From: an uncultured Clostridia bacterium
GTDB lineage: Bacteria; Bacillota; Clostridia; Oscillospirales; CAG-272
Assembly: GCA_947625265.1 (NCBI GenBank)
Contig: CANQNM010000003.1
Span: 1 to 43,262 of the forward strand
Length of the DNA stretch: 43,262 nt
Reading direction: 5' to 3'
Of this stretch, positions 19,483 to 29,445 are shown piece after piece; the stretch's first letter is position 1, and each line of letters opens with the position of its first letter. Position numbers and translations under genes: made by a program. The notes below the pieces were generated by a model, which saw nothing but the letters and a program-made list of their open reading frames with translations, searched no databases and was not told the DNA's origin.

Positions 19483-22412
19483 ATATGAGAAAAAAGAAAA
19501 ATCCGCGGTTGGCGATGTTTTTTCGCGAGATAGGCAAAAATCCCGGACGCTATGTGGCGCTGCTTTCCATCATCGCACTGGGCGTCGGCTTTTTTTCCGG
19601 CCTGCGCATCAGCACCGACGACATGATTGAAACTGCCGGCACTTATCTTAAAAAGCAAAATTTCTACGATTTCCGCCTGCTCTCCAGCATCGGTTTCGGA
19701 AATGAGGAAATTCTGGAACTGTCCTCCTCCCCCCTTGTCGAGGCGGCGGAGGGCGGATACAGCGTTGACGCGCTCTATCTGAAAGAAGACGGTTCGGACG
19801 CGGTGGCGAAATTTCATTCCGTGCCCCAACGCCTCAATCTTCTTTCGCTCTCCTGCGGCAGATTGCCGCAAAACGCTTCCGAGTGCGTGGCGGATAGCCG
19901 ATATTTCAGTGAAGAACAGTTGGGGCAACAAGTGCGTCTGTCCCCGAACAATCAAGAGATAAAGGAAAATTTTAAAAGCGAAGAATTCACTGTGGTAGGG
20001 CTGGCGTATACCCCGCTCTACCTCAACTATGAGCGCGGCACCACCTCCCTTGGAACAGGCAGCGTTTCCTGCTATATTTTTCTCCCCTCTGAGGCTTTCA
20101 CAGGGGAAGTTTACACCGAGGCATACCTCTCCCTTTCCGAAAAGAAACGGGCGTATACCGACGACTACGACAATCTCTCCGACGCACGCCGAAATGCCAT
20201 TGAAGAACTCCTTGTTTCGGTATCGTCAAAACGCTATGAGAATCTGAAAAAAGAATTTGTTTCAGAAATTTCCGAAGGCGAAGAGACGCTGAGTGAAAAC
20301 AAAGCCCTGCTGCAGTCTTCGAAAGAGGATCTGAAAAAGTTGGATGACGGTCTTTCAGCAGCGGAAACCGCGATAGCAAACCTGGAAAATGGCATTTTGG
20401 AGGCAGAAAGAGCAATTGCTGCCTTTCCGCAATTTCGGCAGACGCGCTATGCCGAGATTTTAAAAGAACTGTCCGAACAGATAGGAGCCCCCGTCGATGA
20501 GACGCACCCGCTCTTTCTCTTGGCGAAGGAAGAGGCCGACAGGGAGCTTGACGCGAAAGAAAACGAACTGAAAATTCAAAAGGACGAACTTTCAAAGAAC
20601 CTTGAGGATGCCCAAAAAACCAAACAGGAACTGACGCAGACAAGACAATCTGCCATGGAAAAAATTTCTGAATACGAAGCGCTGCTTTCAGACGCCGAAA
20701 AAGAACTTCTTGCTGCAAAGGAAGATTTGGAGGCGTTTGCCCCGCCCAATACCTATGCACTTGACAGGTCCTCAAACGTAGGCTATGTTTGCTTTGAAAA
20801 CGATGCACATATTGTCAAGGGCATCAGCAACGTTTTTCCCGTGTTTTTTTTCCTTGTCGCTTCACTGATCTGTTCTACGACCATGACGCGCATGATCGCC
20901 GATGAAAGGACGCAAATCGGCGTTTTAAAAGCGCTGGGCTACGGTTCCGCCGCCATTATGCAGAAATATCTGCTCTATGCAGGAAGCGCTGCGGTGGTGG
21001 GGACGGCGTTTGGGTATTCTTTGGGAATTCGTTTTATACCGGACATTATCTGGAAAGTTTACGAAATCATGTACGGCAGATTTGCTCCCCTTTCCCACAC
21101 CTTCAGTTTGCCGCTTCTGCTCATCTCCCTCCTTTCCGCCCTCACCTGTTCGGTAGGCGTCACGCTGCTGTGCTGCAAATCCGAACTCTCTGAGACATCC
21201 GCTTCTCTCATTCGTCCAAAGGCACCCAAGGCCGGACGAAGAATTCTCTTAGAGTATATAAAACCTCTTTGGAAAAGAATGTCCTTTTTGCACAAAGTCT
21301 CGGCGCGAAACATCCTCCGCTATCAAAAAAGGCTGTGGATGATGGTGTTGGGCATCGGAGGCTGCACCGCCCTGCTTCTCACAGGCTTCGGCATAAGAGA
21401 CTCTGTTTCAGGGCTCGTGGAGGATCAGTTCGGCGGGATTCTCCACTATGATTACAGCGTCACCATGATCTCGCCGCCGACTTCCGAAGAGCGGAGAGTT
21501 TTCGAAGAAAACTGTGGGGATATCGCTGAAAAGATCCTGTATGTCTTTGAGGGATCCGTGGACTGTTCAAAAGACAAAGCACACAAGACGGCATACATGG
21601 TGGTACCGGAAAATCAGGAAGAACTGTTCGAAACGATGATTTCCCTGCTCGACGGTAAAAAAACAATTCCCTTCCCGGAAAAGGGAAAAGCGGTGATCAA
21701 CAAAAAACTGGCGCAGGAACTGGGCCTAAAGACGGGGGATCATATCACCGTCAATCTGGACGGAGAAAAGAACGCGTCTTTAGAGGTTTCGGGAATCTGC
21801 GACAACTACGTGTACAACTATGTGTACATTTCACCCCAAACCTATTTTGAGGCTTTCTCGGAAGAACCGTCCTTCAAAACAGCGTATATTCTCGCAGCAA
21901 CCGGAACGGATCCCTATCTGGGCGGCGCCAAACTTCTTGAAAGGGATCGTGTGGCCAATGTCACAGTGACAGCCGAAGTGCGAAACCGCATCGGGGGATT
22001 CCTCGAAAACCTGAACTACATTGTGCTCCTTGTCATCGTCTGCGCGGGACTTTTGGCTTTCATTGTGCTCTATAACCTCACCAACATCAACATCACCGAA
22101 CGCACAAGGGAACTGGCCACCATCCGAGTTCTTGGGTTCTACAAAAATGAAAGTGCGTCCTATGTTTTTAGGGAAAACCGTGTCCTTACGCTGCTGGGGG
22201 CGCTGGCAGGATTGGGCATGGGATATTTTCTTCACGCTTTCGTGATGGATCAGATCAAAGTGGACATGGTATCCTTCCATGTACACATCTCTCCTCTCAG
22301 CCTTTTCTATTCCCTGATTCTCACCTTCGTTTTTGAATTTCTCGTGCATCTGCTCATGCGCCGGAAAATCAACCGTATTCCTATGGCTGAAAGTTTAAAA
22401 TCGGTAGAGTGA
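19476..22412 (+). CDS. FtsX-like ABC permease with large extracytoplasmic coiled-coil insert
   Basis: N-terminal TM + MacB-like periplasmic region, coiled coil around residues 265-425, VASLICSTTMTRMIADERTQIGVLKALGY and C-terminal ITERTRELATIRVLGF. Confidence 0.9.
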   Translation: MVNMRKKKNPRLAMFFREIGKNPGRYVALLSIIALGVGFFSGLRISTDDMIETAGTYLKKQNFYDFRLLSSIGFGNEEILELSSSPLVEAAEGGYSVDALYLKEDGSDAVAKFHSVPQRLNLLSLSCGRLPQNASECVADSRYFSEEQLGQQVRLSPNNQEIKENFKSEEFTVVGLAYTPLYLNYERGTTSLGTGSVSCYIFLPSEAFTGEVYTEAYLSLSEKKRAYTDDYDNLSDARRNAIEELLVSVSSKRYENLKKEFVSEISEGEETLSENKALLQSSKEDLKKLDDGLSAAETAIANLENGILEAERAIAAFPQFRQTRYAEILKELSEQIGAPVDETHPLFLLAKEEADRELDAKENELKIQKDELSKNLEDAQKTKQELTQTRQSAMEKISEYEALLSDAEKELLAAKEDLEAFAPPNTYALDRSSNVGYVCFENDAHIVKGISNVFPVFFFLVASLICSTTMTRMIADERTQIGVLKALGYGSAAIMQKYLLYAGSAAVVGTAFGYSLGIRFIPDIIWKVYEIMYGRFAPLSHTFSLPLLLISLLSALTCSVGVTLLCCKSELSETSASLIRPKAPKAGRRILLEYIKPLWKRMSFLHKVSARNILRYQKRLWMMVLGIGGCTALLLTGFGIRDSVSGLVEDQFGGILHYDYSVTMISPPTSEERRVFEENCGDIAEKILYVFEGSVDCSKDKAHKTAYMVVPENQEELFETMISLLDGKKTIPFPEKGKAVINKKLAQELGLKTGDHITVNLDGEKNASLEVSGICDNYVYNYVYISPQTYFEAFSEEPSFKTAYILAATGTDPYLGGAKLLERDRVANVTVTAEVRNRIGGFLENLNYIVLLVIVCAGLLAFIVLYNLTNINITERTRELATIRVLGFYKNESASYVFRENRVLTLLGALAGLGMGYFLHAFVMDQIKVDMVSFHVHISPLSLFYSLILTFVFEFLVHLLMRRKINRIPMAESLKSVE

Positions 22413-22463
22413 AGGCTCAAAAACGGCAAAGCAGAAGGGGAATATCACCATTTCTATAAAAGA

Positions 22464-22493
22464 AAAGACCGAACGGCGCGCCGTTCGGTCTTT
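22464..22493. terminator. Perfect 30-bp palindrome, bidirectional terminator between convergent genes
   Basis: AAAGACCGAACGGCGCGCCGTTCGGTCTTT between FtsX (+) and P1B-ATPase (-). Confidence 0.7.
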
Positions 22494-22792
22494 GACCGTT
22501 TGAAAACTTGAAGGTTTTAAGGTAACGGAAGCCGAACCGAAAGAACTTCACGCAGTCCATCTTTCGCACTTTTCCGATCTTCATCGCTGTCTTGTGCAAG
22601 CAAGGCTGTCTCCGCACAGAAAATCATCTGAAAAATTCTCCTCATGGAGTGCGCAAAAGTTTCCGACCAGCGAATTTTTGTTTAGGCAAGAAAAAGACCG
22701 CAGGAAATATTTTCTGTATTTTCAAGAATTTTTTTGCCCAATGGACAAAAATCCGACGCCGTTCACCAGTTCCGGTTCTACTCCCGGCGTCT

Positions 22793-24727
22793 TTACCGCA
22801 TTGCCCGCATAGCGTTGAGAATCGCAAGAACCGAAACACCCACATCGGCGAACACCGCGAATTCCCCCGCATATCCCTCAAGAACCGAAAGCGCAGGAAG
22901 CACCGCTGCCAAACCCAACAGGATAAGCACGCCGAATTTTACAACCAGTGCAAGGATAATGTTCTCCTTTACCAACCTCATGGTTTTTCGGCAGAGTCTT
23001 ATGGCCTTAGGAACATCCGACGGTCTGTCGTTCATAAGCACCACATCTGCCGCTTCCACGGCGGCGTCCGACCCAAATGCGCCCATGGCGATACCCACAT
23101 CGGCTCCAGCCAGCACCGGCGCGTCGTTGATTCCGTCGCCCACAAAGGCCACTGTAAAGTTTCCGGAAGACTGCCCGTCCTGTGCGGCGGGTTCCCTTAC
23201 AAGACGCACCTTGTCTTCCGGAAGCAACTGCGCATGGTATGCGTCCAAATCTAAGAACCGTACCGTTTCCCTTGCGTTTTCGGCGCGATCCCCCGTCAGC
23301 ATCACCCGCCGAATCCCCAGATCCTTCAGTTCTTTGAGCGCCTGGACGCTGTCCTCTTTCAACGTGTCCGACGCAAGAATGCAGCCGATATATTCGCCGT
23401 CGCGCGCAAGGTATACGGCGCTCCCCTTGGAACTTTCCGGAATGCTTTGCTCAATTCCCAGTTCCTTCATCATTCTCAGGTTTCCCGCACAGATTTTTCT
23501 TCCCTGAACCGTCGCCGCAACGCCCCTGCCTGCGAGTTCCTTATACTCCGAAACTTCCGGCAACGGCCCATCTCCGTATTCCTCCCGAATCGCTTTTGCA
23601 AGAGGGTGCGTACTGTATTTCTCCACCGCCGCCGCAAGACACAGAAGTTCTTCTTTTGAACAGTGTTCCGGTAAAAGTTCCTTCACCGAAAAACTGCCTT
23701 TCGTGAGCGTGCCCGTCTTGTCAAAGAAGACCGTTTTACATTTGGACAGCCTTTCCACATAGACGGAACCTTTCATAAGAATACCCTTAGAGCACGCTCC
23801 GCCGATACATCCAAAAAAGGACATGGGCACTGAAATGACCAAAGCGCAGGGACAGGAGACAATCAAAAACATCAACGCCGCGTGTATAAAAGGGCGCCAT
23901 GTGTGCGCGAATCCCCAATTTCCTCCGGAAAGTCCCATGGCCAGCGGTGGGATCAGCGCCATGAGCAACGCGACGCCTGTCACCAAAGGAGTATAAACTC
24001 TTGAAAACGCGGTGATAAAATTTTCGCTTTTCGACTTGTTCAGCCCGGCGCTCTCCACCAATTCCATGATTCTGCGCACAGTGCTTTGCGAAAACGGTTT
24101 GACGACTTTGATGCGCAGCGCCCCGGACAGATTGACACATCCCGAAACCACTTCGTCCCCCTCGGTCACCTCTCGGGGAAGGCTTTCCCCGGTAAGTGCG
24201 GCAGTGTTCAGTTCTGAAGTTCCTTCAATCACCACGCCGTCCAGCGGCACCCGCTCGCCGGGCCGAACAAGAACCGTCTGTCCAACCTGAACCTCCTCCG
24301 GGGATACGCTCTCCGTCGTCCCGTTTTTCTCCAGATTTGCAAGTTCCGGCATCATATTCAAAAGCGAGGACACAGATCTTCTCGATTTACCCACCGCAAT
24401 GCTCTGAAACAGTTCCCCAACTTTATAGAAAATCATGATCGCCGCCGCCTCATGCGCCTCTCCTGCATCCTTTTCCACAACACAGAGAAGCAGCGCTCCC
24501 AAAGAGGCCACACTCATAAGAAATGTCTCATCGAAAATTTGGCCGGAAAACAGTCTGCTTACCGCCGACCACAGCACATCGTAACCGATGAAAAGGTAGG
24601 GGATCGTCATAGTGAGCACACCCGCCCAAAAAGGAGGGTTCCAAATGGCATTCACAGCCAGCGCCCCGAAAAACAGAATCAGAGACAAAAGAATTCTAAG
24701 CAGCGTCTTTTTTTGACTGCCTGTCAT
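22793..24727 (-). CDS. cadA: Heavy-metal translocating P1B-type ATPase (Cd/Zn/Co type), no HMA domain
   Basis: ALTGESLP, VSCPCALVISVP, FFDKTGTLTKG, KYSTHPLAKAI, VGDGINDAPVLAGADVGIAMG all intact. Confidence 0.92.
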   Translation of the reverse strand: MTGSQKKTLLRILLSLILFFGALAVNAIWNPPFWAGVLTMTIPYLFIGYDVLWSAVSRLFSGQIFDETFLMSVASLGALLLCVVEKDAGEAHEAAAIMIFYKVGELFQSIAVGKSRRSVSSLLNMMPELANLEKNGTTESVSPEEVQVGQTVLVRPGERVPLDGVVIEGTSELNTAALTGESLPREVTEGDEVVSGCVNLSGALRIKVVKPFSQSTVRRIMELVESAGLNKSKSENFITAFSRVYTPLVTGVALLMALIPPLAMGLSGGNWGFAHTWRPFIHAALMFLIVSCPCALVISVPMSFFGCIGGACSKGILMKGSVYVERLSKCKTVFFDKTGTLTKGSFSVKELLPEHCSKEELLCLAAAVEKYSTHPLAKAIREEYGDGPLPEVSEYKELAGRGVAATVQGRKICAGNLRMMKELGIEQSIPESSKGSAVYLARDGEYIGCILASDTLKEDSVQALKELKDLGIRRVMLTGDRAENARETVRFLDLDAYHAQLLPEDKVRLVREPAAQDGQSSGNFTVAFVGDGINDAPVLAGADVGIAMGAFGSDAAVEAADVVLMNDRPSDVPKAIRLCRKTMRLVKENIILALVVKFGVLILLGLAAVLPALSVLEGYAGEFAVFADVGVSVLAILNAMRAMR

Positions 24728-24788
24728 GCAAAGCACCCCTTTTTTGAAAATTTTCGCCTCTCAGCAAAGAAAACCGAATGTAAACCGT

Positions 24789-25004
24789 TCATTTTACAAC
24801 ACAGTCCTTTTCCACAGAACGCACTGCTTCGCGCACTTTTTCAAGGATACCCTTCTCGTCTCCGTCTTCACAGTCAAGGATCATTTTCTGTGCCATGAAA
24901 CTGATGGAAACAGAGTGCACTCCCTCGATTTTCGAAATTTTGCGCTCCATTTTTTCGGCGCAGTGCGCGCATTCCAGATTCTCCATTTTTAAAACCTTTA
25001 CCAT
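24789..25004 (-). CDS. Free-standing HMA-domain protein (metallochaperone-like)
   Basis: MVKVLKMENLECAHCAEKMERKISKIEGVHSVSISFMAQKMIL; CxxC motif CAHC; GGGAGGA RBS. Confidence 0.85.
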   Translation of the reverse strand: MVKVLKMENLECAHCAEKMERKISKIEGVHSVSISFMAQKMILDCEDGDEKGILEKVREAVRSVEKDCVVK

Positions 25005-25331
25005 TGCTTTTCTTCCTCCCAGAATATGAATGTAACCATGGACATACTTTGACGCCACGAAAAGTTTTTATTTTTTTACTTTCCAAACGGTGTGATCCCG
25101 AAAATTTCGCGGCGTTTTAAAAGCGGGTTTCAAACAGACAGCAGTTTCCGGTGTCTAACCGTTTCTGCGACTTTATGGCTTACGGTTTTGCGGCCTTTAC
25201 AGTCCCGCAGATTTATTCTCCCGATTTCTGCGTCTTTGCACCGTTCCCCGTACAACGCCGCACTGCCCGCCTTTACCTTTCTAACGTTCGGACATTTTCT
25301 CCCCACATATTCGCGGTTACGTCTCGCCGGT

Positions 25332-25715
25332 TCACTCTGACACATGGTCCAGTCCCAACAGCAAAATCATCCGCACATGTTCGTCACACAAACTGTAAAA
25401 AACGCTTTTTCCCTCTCTGCGACAGCGCACCAGCCGCGCCCCCTTTAAAATTCTCAGAGAGTGGGACACCGCCGACATGCTCATTTGCAGCCGGTCCGAC
25501 AAACCGCCCACACCCGCTTCCCCATCCAAAAGGACGCTGAGAATCCGAATGCGCGTTTCATCCGCAAAAATTTTGTAGAGCTGCGCCAATTCGTACAGCA
25601 GCTCCTCATTGGCAATCCGTTCTTCTTCCCCCTCTGGAATATCTCCGGGATTGAACCGCACACCACTTCGTTCCAATCCCTCCTCTCCGTCAGCGTGAAG
25701 GATCTCTTTTTCCAC
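25332..25715 (-). CDS. ArsR/SmtB family metal-responsive repressor
   Basis: LYKIFADETRIRILSVLLDGEAGVGGLSDRLQMSMSAVSHSLRILKGARLVRCRREGKSVFYSLCDEHV; GAAAGGAGG RBS before GTG 25715. Confidence 0.9.
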   Translation of the reverse strand: MEKEILHADGEEGLERSGVRFNPGDIPEGEEERIANEELLYELAQLYKIFADETRIRILSVLLDGEAGVGGLSDRLQMSMSAVSHSLRILKGARLVRCRREGKSVFYSLCDEHVRMILLLGLDHVSE

Positions 25716-25750
25716 TACAGTTCCTCCTTTCGTTTACATACGCATACCTG

Positions 25751-25817
25751 CATACGTATGGTTTTTTTGAAACATCCCTGCGTGTCGAAATCAAATATCA
25801 TTTGAACAATTGTTCAA
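25751..25817 (-). promoter_or_regulatory. Candidate ArsR operators
   Basis: Perfect palindromes CATACGTATG (25751-25760) and TTGAACAATTGTTCAA (25802-25817) upstream of arsR. Confidence 0.6.
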
Positions 25818-25881
25818 CTGTTCTATAACAGTATACAGCATACAACCGGTTTTGTCAAGAGGAAACTGAAAATTTTTTTAC

Positions 25882-25996
25882 AGATCAATTTACAGGTCAA
25901 CTTTTTGCGGGTCAACTTTTTTACAGGTCAACTTTTTGTAGGTCAACTTTTTGCGGGTCAACTTTTTTAGGGGTCAATTTTTTTACAGGTCAACGC
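25882..25996. repeat. Tandem array of 15-16 bp GGTCAAC-T5-6 units
   Basis: Copies start near 25894, 25909, 25925, 25940, 25955, 25971 and 25987, plus a degenerate AGATCAATTT at 25882. Confidence 0.85.
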
Positions 25997-26321
25997 CGTG
26001 AAAGTCATGGGTACGCTCTCGGCGGCGCCCCCGCGTTCTTCCGTCACGCTGTGCCGCACAATTTTCACAAATGATCCGAGCAAAAGATCTGGCAGTTTGA
26101 AAATGACGGCGTCCGATTTTACGACGCTTTGCGAAAAATTCACCGACTCGAAGTGGACCTGTCAACCTGCCCCACAGCATACAGCACTCTCCTATGATCG
26201 GTCAACATGTATGACGGCGCGGAACGCTGCAAAATCAGGCGGCGAAGTTTTCGTTGTCCCAGCCTTCTTCACCGCAGCGAGGGGGGTACGAAAGAATTCA
26301 CAAAAGGTTTTTCAGTTTTAC

Positions 26322-26350
26322 TTGTGTTTTGATCTTTTTTGCTGTATAAT
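26322..26350 (+). promoter_or_regulatory. Candidate promoter for CotH gene
   Basis: TTGTGT, 17-nt spacer, TATAAT. Confidence 0.5.
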
Positions 26351-26478
26351 AAGTGGGCTATGGCAGGCGCGCAGAATGCAAAGTCGGTAAGGCGTCGCCG
26401 CCATCCGGGACCTTTTCAAGAAAGGAACGCGCGGAAGCCCATCGCCGGACGCCCCCAGCGCCCGTGCGATAATCCGCC

Positions 26479-28206
26479 ATGCATCCATCCATGAAAAAAA
26501 TTTTTTCGCTTCTCCTGATATTTGCCTTTATTTTGGGAACACTGCTCTCCTGCGGCAATTCTCAATCCACCGTCAATACCCATGGAAGCACCCACCGTCC
26601 ATCGCCCGACGGGAATAACTGGATCTATGACGACAGTTCTCCCGATCCCTCTTCCACACCCGCAAAGGATCCGTCCAAAGGGGTGCAGGTTCGCTATGTC
26701 TGCGCTCCCGTAGGGGCGGGCGTCATTGACGGAACCGCCACGCAATATATCAAATCCGGCGGATACACCGAACGCGTCACCGCTATTCCTCTCTACGGCT
26801 ACATGTTCACCGGCTGGTCGGACGGTAAGACCGAGCGGTCAAGAGTTGCGGACAGCGCCAAAGAGGATGTGGTGTACACCGCCAACTTCGCGCCGGTGGA
26901 AGTTCCCGTCAAACTCACTGTGCCCGACGTTTATGTCAATACCTCGTCCGGGGGGGACATTCGTTACAAGAGTTACGAGCGCGCCACGGTGACCGTCACA
27001 GGCGCGGATAAGGACAAATACAATTTCACGGCGGCGGGCGCGAACATTAAAGGCAGAGGAAACTCCTCCTGGAGTTCGTCTTATATCGGAAAAACTCTGG
27101 GACAGAACCGTTGGACAACCACCGGCAAAAAGTATGAAACGGTGTCGGAAACCGAGATGTATAAAACGAAGAATTCCTATACTCTGAAATTCGACGAAGC
27201 GGTCAATCTCCTCGGCATCGGCAACGGAAAGAACAAAGATTGGATTCTTCAGTCCAACAAATACGACATCTCCAACCTCCGCAACAAATTCATCTACATG
27301 CTTGCGGAAAAGATGGGAACACTCACATGGGTCACCCACTGCGCCTGGGTCAATCTTTATATCAATGGGGAGTATAGAGGACTGTACATGATTCAGGAAA
27401 AGGTCGAAGCAGCCAATGACCGGGTAAACATCGACGACAGCGGCACCGACCCCGACAAGGGATATCTGATCGAACTGGACTTCCGCGCCGGCAGTGATTC
27501 CAGCAAAAAGGAAGGACTGGACTATTTCTATATCCCGGAATTTCACAAAAACGACAGCAACAAAAGAGAATTCGACATAGTGAGCGAACATTCCACCGAG
27601 GCGGAATGCTCCTTCATACAGGACTATATGATCCGGGTAGACGCCGCCATCCGTTCTCATGACAAAGAGCGCATTGAGGAATTGGTGGATCTCTATTCGC
27701 TTGTGGATATTTTCATCATTGAAGAAATCGCCAAGGACTGCGACTGGGGAGCAACGTCCTTTTACATGTATAAGGAAAAGGGCGGAAAACTTTATTTCAC
27801 TTCGCCTTGGGATTTCGATCTCTGCATGGGCAGTTACAGTGTCTCCCTGACTCTTCCGGGACTGGTGAGCGCGCACTATGGCAACGAGTGGTTCATCGAA
27901 TTGCACGACGTCAAATGGTTTGTAAACATGGTGCAGGCGCGAATGACGTCGCTGGAGGGAGCCATCGACGACTGTCTTGTGATGCTTCAAAAATACGCAC
28001 TGGCTCTCAAGCCCTATGTGGATCGCAACAATGAGCGCTGGAATGTCTACGGAGTAAACTATCATGAATATGTCTCCCCCCAGGTTTCCGGACTGCTGTG
28101 CACTTACGAAGAACATGTAGCGTTCATCTACGACTGGATTCTCTACAGATGGGACGATCTGCGCAAATACTACCCGCCAAACAGCACCTCCCCCCTGCTC
28201 AAATAA
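26479..28206 (+). CDS. CotH kinase family lipoprotein
   Basis: Signal peptide with lipobox LLSCGN; GANIKGRGNSSW, KNSYTLKFDEAVNLLG, WILQSNKYDISNLRNKF, VNLYINGEYRGLYMIQEKVE, SPWDFDLCMG. Confidence 0.88.
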   Translation: MHPSMKKIFSLLLIFAFILGTLLSCGNSQSTVNTHGSTHRPSPDGNNWIYDDSSPDPSSTPAKDPSKGVQVRYVCAPVGAGVIDGTATQYIKSGGYTERVTAIPLYGYMFTGWSDGKTERSRVADSAKEDVVYTANFAPVEVPVKLTVPDVYVNTSSGGDIRYKSYERATVTVTGADKDKYNFTAAGANIKGRGNSSWSSSYIGKTLGQNRWTTTGKKYETVSETEMYKTKNSYTLKFDEAVNLLGIGNGKNKDWILQSNKYDISNLRNKFIYMLAEKMGTLTWVTHCAWVNLYINGEYRGLYMIQEKVEAANDRVNIDDSGTDPDKGYLIELDFRAGSDSSKKEGLDYFYIPEFHKNDSNKREFDIVSEHSTEAECSFIQDYMIRVDAAIRSHDKERIEELVDLYSLVDIFIIEEIAKDCDWGATSFYMYKEKGGKLYFTSPWDFDLCMGSYSVSLTLPGLVSAHYGNEWFIELHDVKWFVNMVQARMTSLEGAIDDCLVMLQKYALALKPYVDRNNERWNVYGVNYHEYVSPQVSGLLCTYEEHVAFIYDWILYRWDDLRKYYPPNSTSPLLK

Positions 28207-28210
28207 AACG

Positions 28211-28252
28211 CCGGGACTGTTCCAACGGTTTGGACGGTCCCGGTTCTCTTTT
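28211..28252 (+). terminator. Rho-independent terminator after CotH
   Basis: CCGGGAC...GTTCCAA-CGG-TTTGGAC...GTCCCGG then TTCTCTTTTT. Confidence 0.7.
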
Positions 28253-28516
28253 TGGCGTTTCCTTCAAATTTGAACCCTTTTGCGGTTGGGTTCGCTTTCT
28301 GCGCCGCCACTGTATGTCTTTAAAGTCCGAAGGTTTTGCGCGCCATTCTTTCGCGTGCGTTTAAAAGCGTTCTCAGAGAATTTTTTGCCGAATGGAGGAA
28401 AATCCGCTGATGCAAACCTGCTCCGGTTCCACTCCCACCACCTTCAAAGGTCCTTGGCGTTTTCCGGCTGCTTGAAAAATTTCTTCAAGCGTTTTTTTAA
28501 AGCCGCCTTTTCGGAT

Positions 28517-29200
28517 TCAGCGAGCGTTTTCAAAGTAAGCGCACAGAACTTTTGCGGAATTGTCCGCAGCGAGTTTTTTGAAACTTTCATAGTCCATGGC
28601 GCCGCCTGCGCCATCGGAAATGCATCGCAAAATGGCACAGGGAGTTTTGTTCACGAAACACACCTGCGCGATCGCCTGCCCTTCCATTTCACAGGCAATC
28701 GCCGAAAAATTCTCCCGGATCTCACGTTTTCTCCCATTCTCGCAAACAAACTGATCTCCCGAAGCGATGACGCCCCTCTTTGCTCTGACGCCCAGCCGTT
28801 CGCAGATATCCAGAAGTTCCTCGCTCATTGGGACGTCAAGGGGAATTCGCACCGTATTCAGCCCCGAAATCCACCCTATGGGATCGCCCAAAGGCGACGT
28901 GTCCATGTCATGACAAACGGCGGCACTACCCACCGCCATATCTCCTACCGACAGTTCCCCGTCCAGCGCACCCGCCACTCCCGTGTTGATCACCGCATCG
29001 GGAGCGTAACGCAGAATCATTGCCTCGGCACAAAGCGCAGCAAATGTCTTACCGATGCCGCACACTGCCAGCACTGCATCCTTTCCAAAAAGTTTTCCGC
29101 CGGTAAAACGAACGCCTGAGATCTGTTCCTCCCACCGCTCGGCAAGACGGCTCTCCAATCTCTCGATCTCCAGATCCATTGCTCCGATGATTCCAATCAT
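28517..29200 (-). CDS. mtnN: 5'-methylthioadenosine/S-adenosylhomocysteine nucleosidase
   Basis: MIGIIGAMDLEIERLESRL, NTGVAGAL, ACEMEGQAIAQVCFVNKTP, ISDGA. Confidence 0.9.
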   Translation of the reverse strand: MIGIIGAMDLEIERLESRLAERWEEQISGVRFTGGKLFGKDAVLAVCGIGKTFAALCAEAMILRYAPDAVINTGVAGALDGELSVGDMAVGSAAVCHDMDTSPLGDPIGWISGLNTVRIPLDVPMSEELLDICERLGVRAKRGVIASGDQFVCENGRKREIRENFSAIACEMEGQAIAQVCFVNKTPCAILRCISDGAGGAMDYESFKKLAADNSAKVLCAYFENAR

Positions 29201-29445
29201 TTTTATATTTATGTCCGTCCTTTCTTTCTATTGGCCGCCAGGGTTTTTCACGCGGTCTGCTGATTTCGATTTCAATCCCGAAAAATTTGCAAGGTCTCCC
29301 GGCAAAAACACAAAATCCCGTTTGAAAAACGCTTTTTAGCCCGTCGCCTCCCCTTTGCGCGGTGACTTCTGTCTGTTTGGTCGCTTTGTCTTTCTATTTC
29401 CCGGAATTCCTTTCCGGTCTTTGTGCAGCCTTCTTTCTCAGAAGA

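Noticed and set aside
25882-25996. Repeat array considered as a CRISPR
   Set aside because: Units are 15-16 bp with no unique 30-40 bp spacers and no cas genes nearby.
26839-28116. 425-aa minus-strand ORF
   Set aside because: Antisense to the well-supported CotH-family gene.
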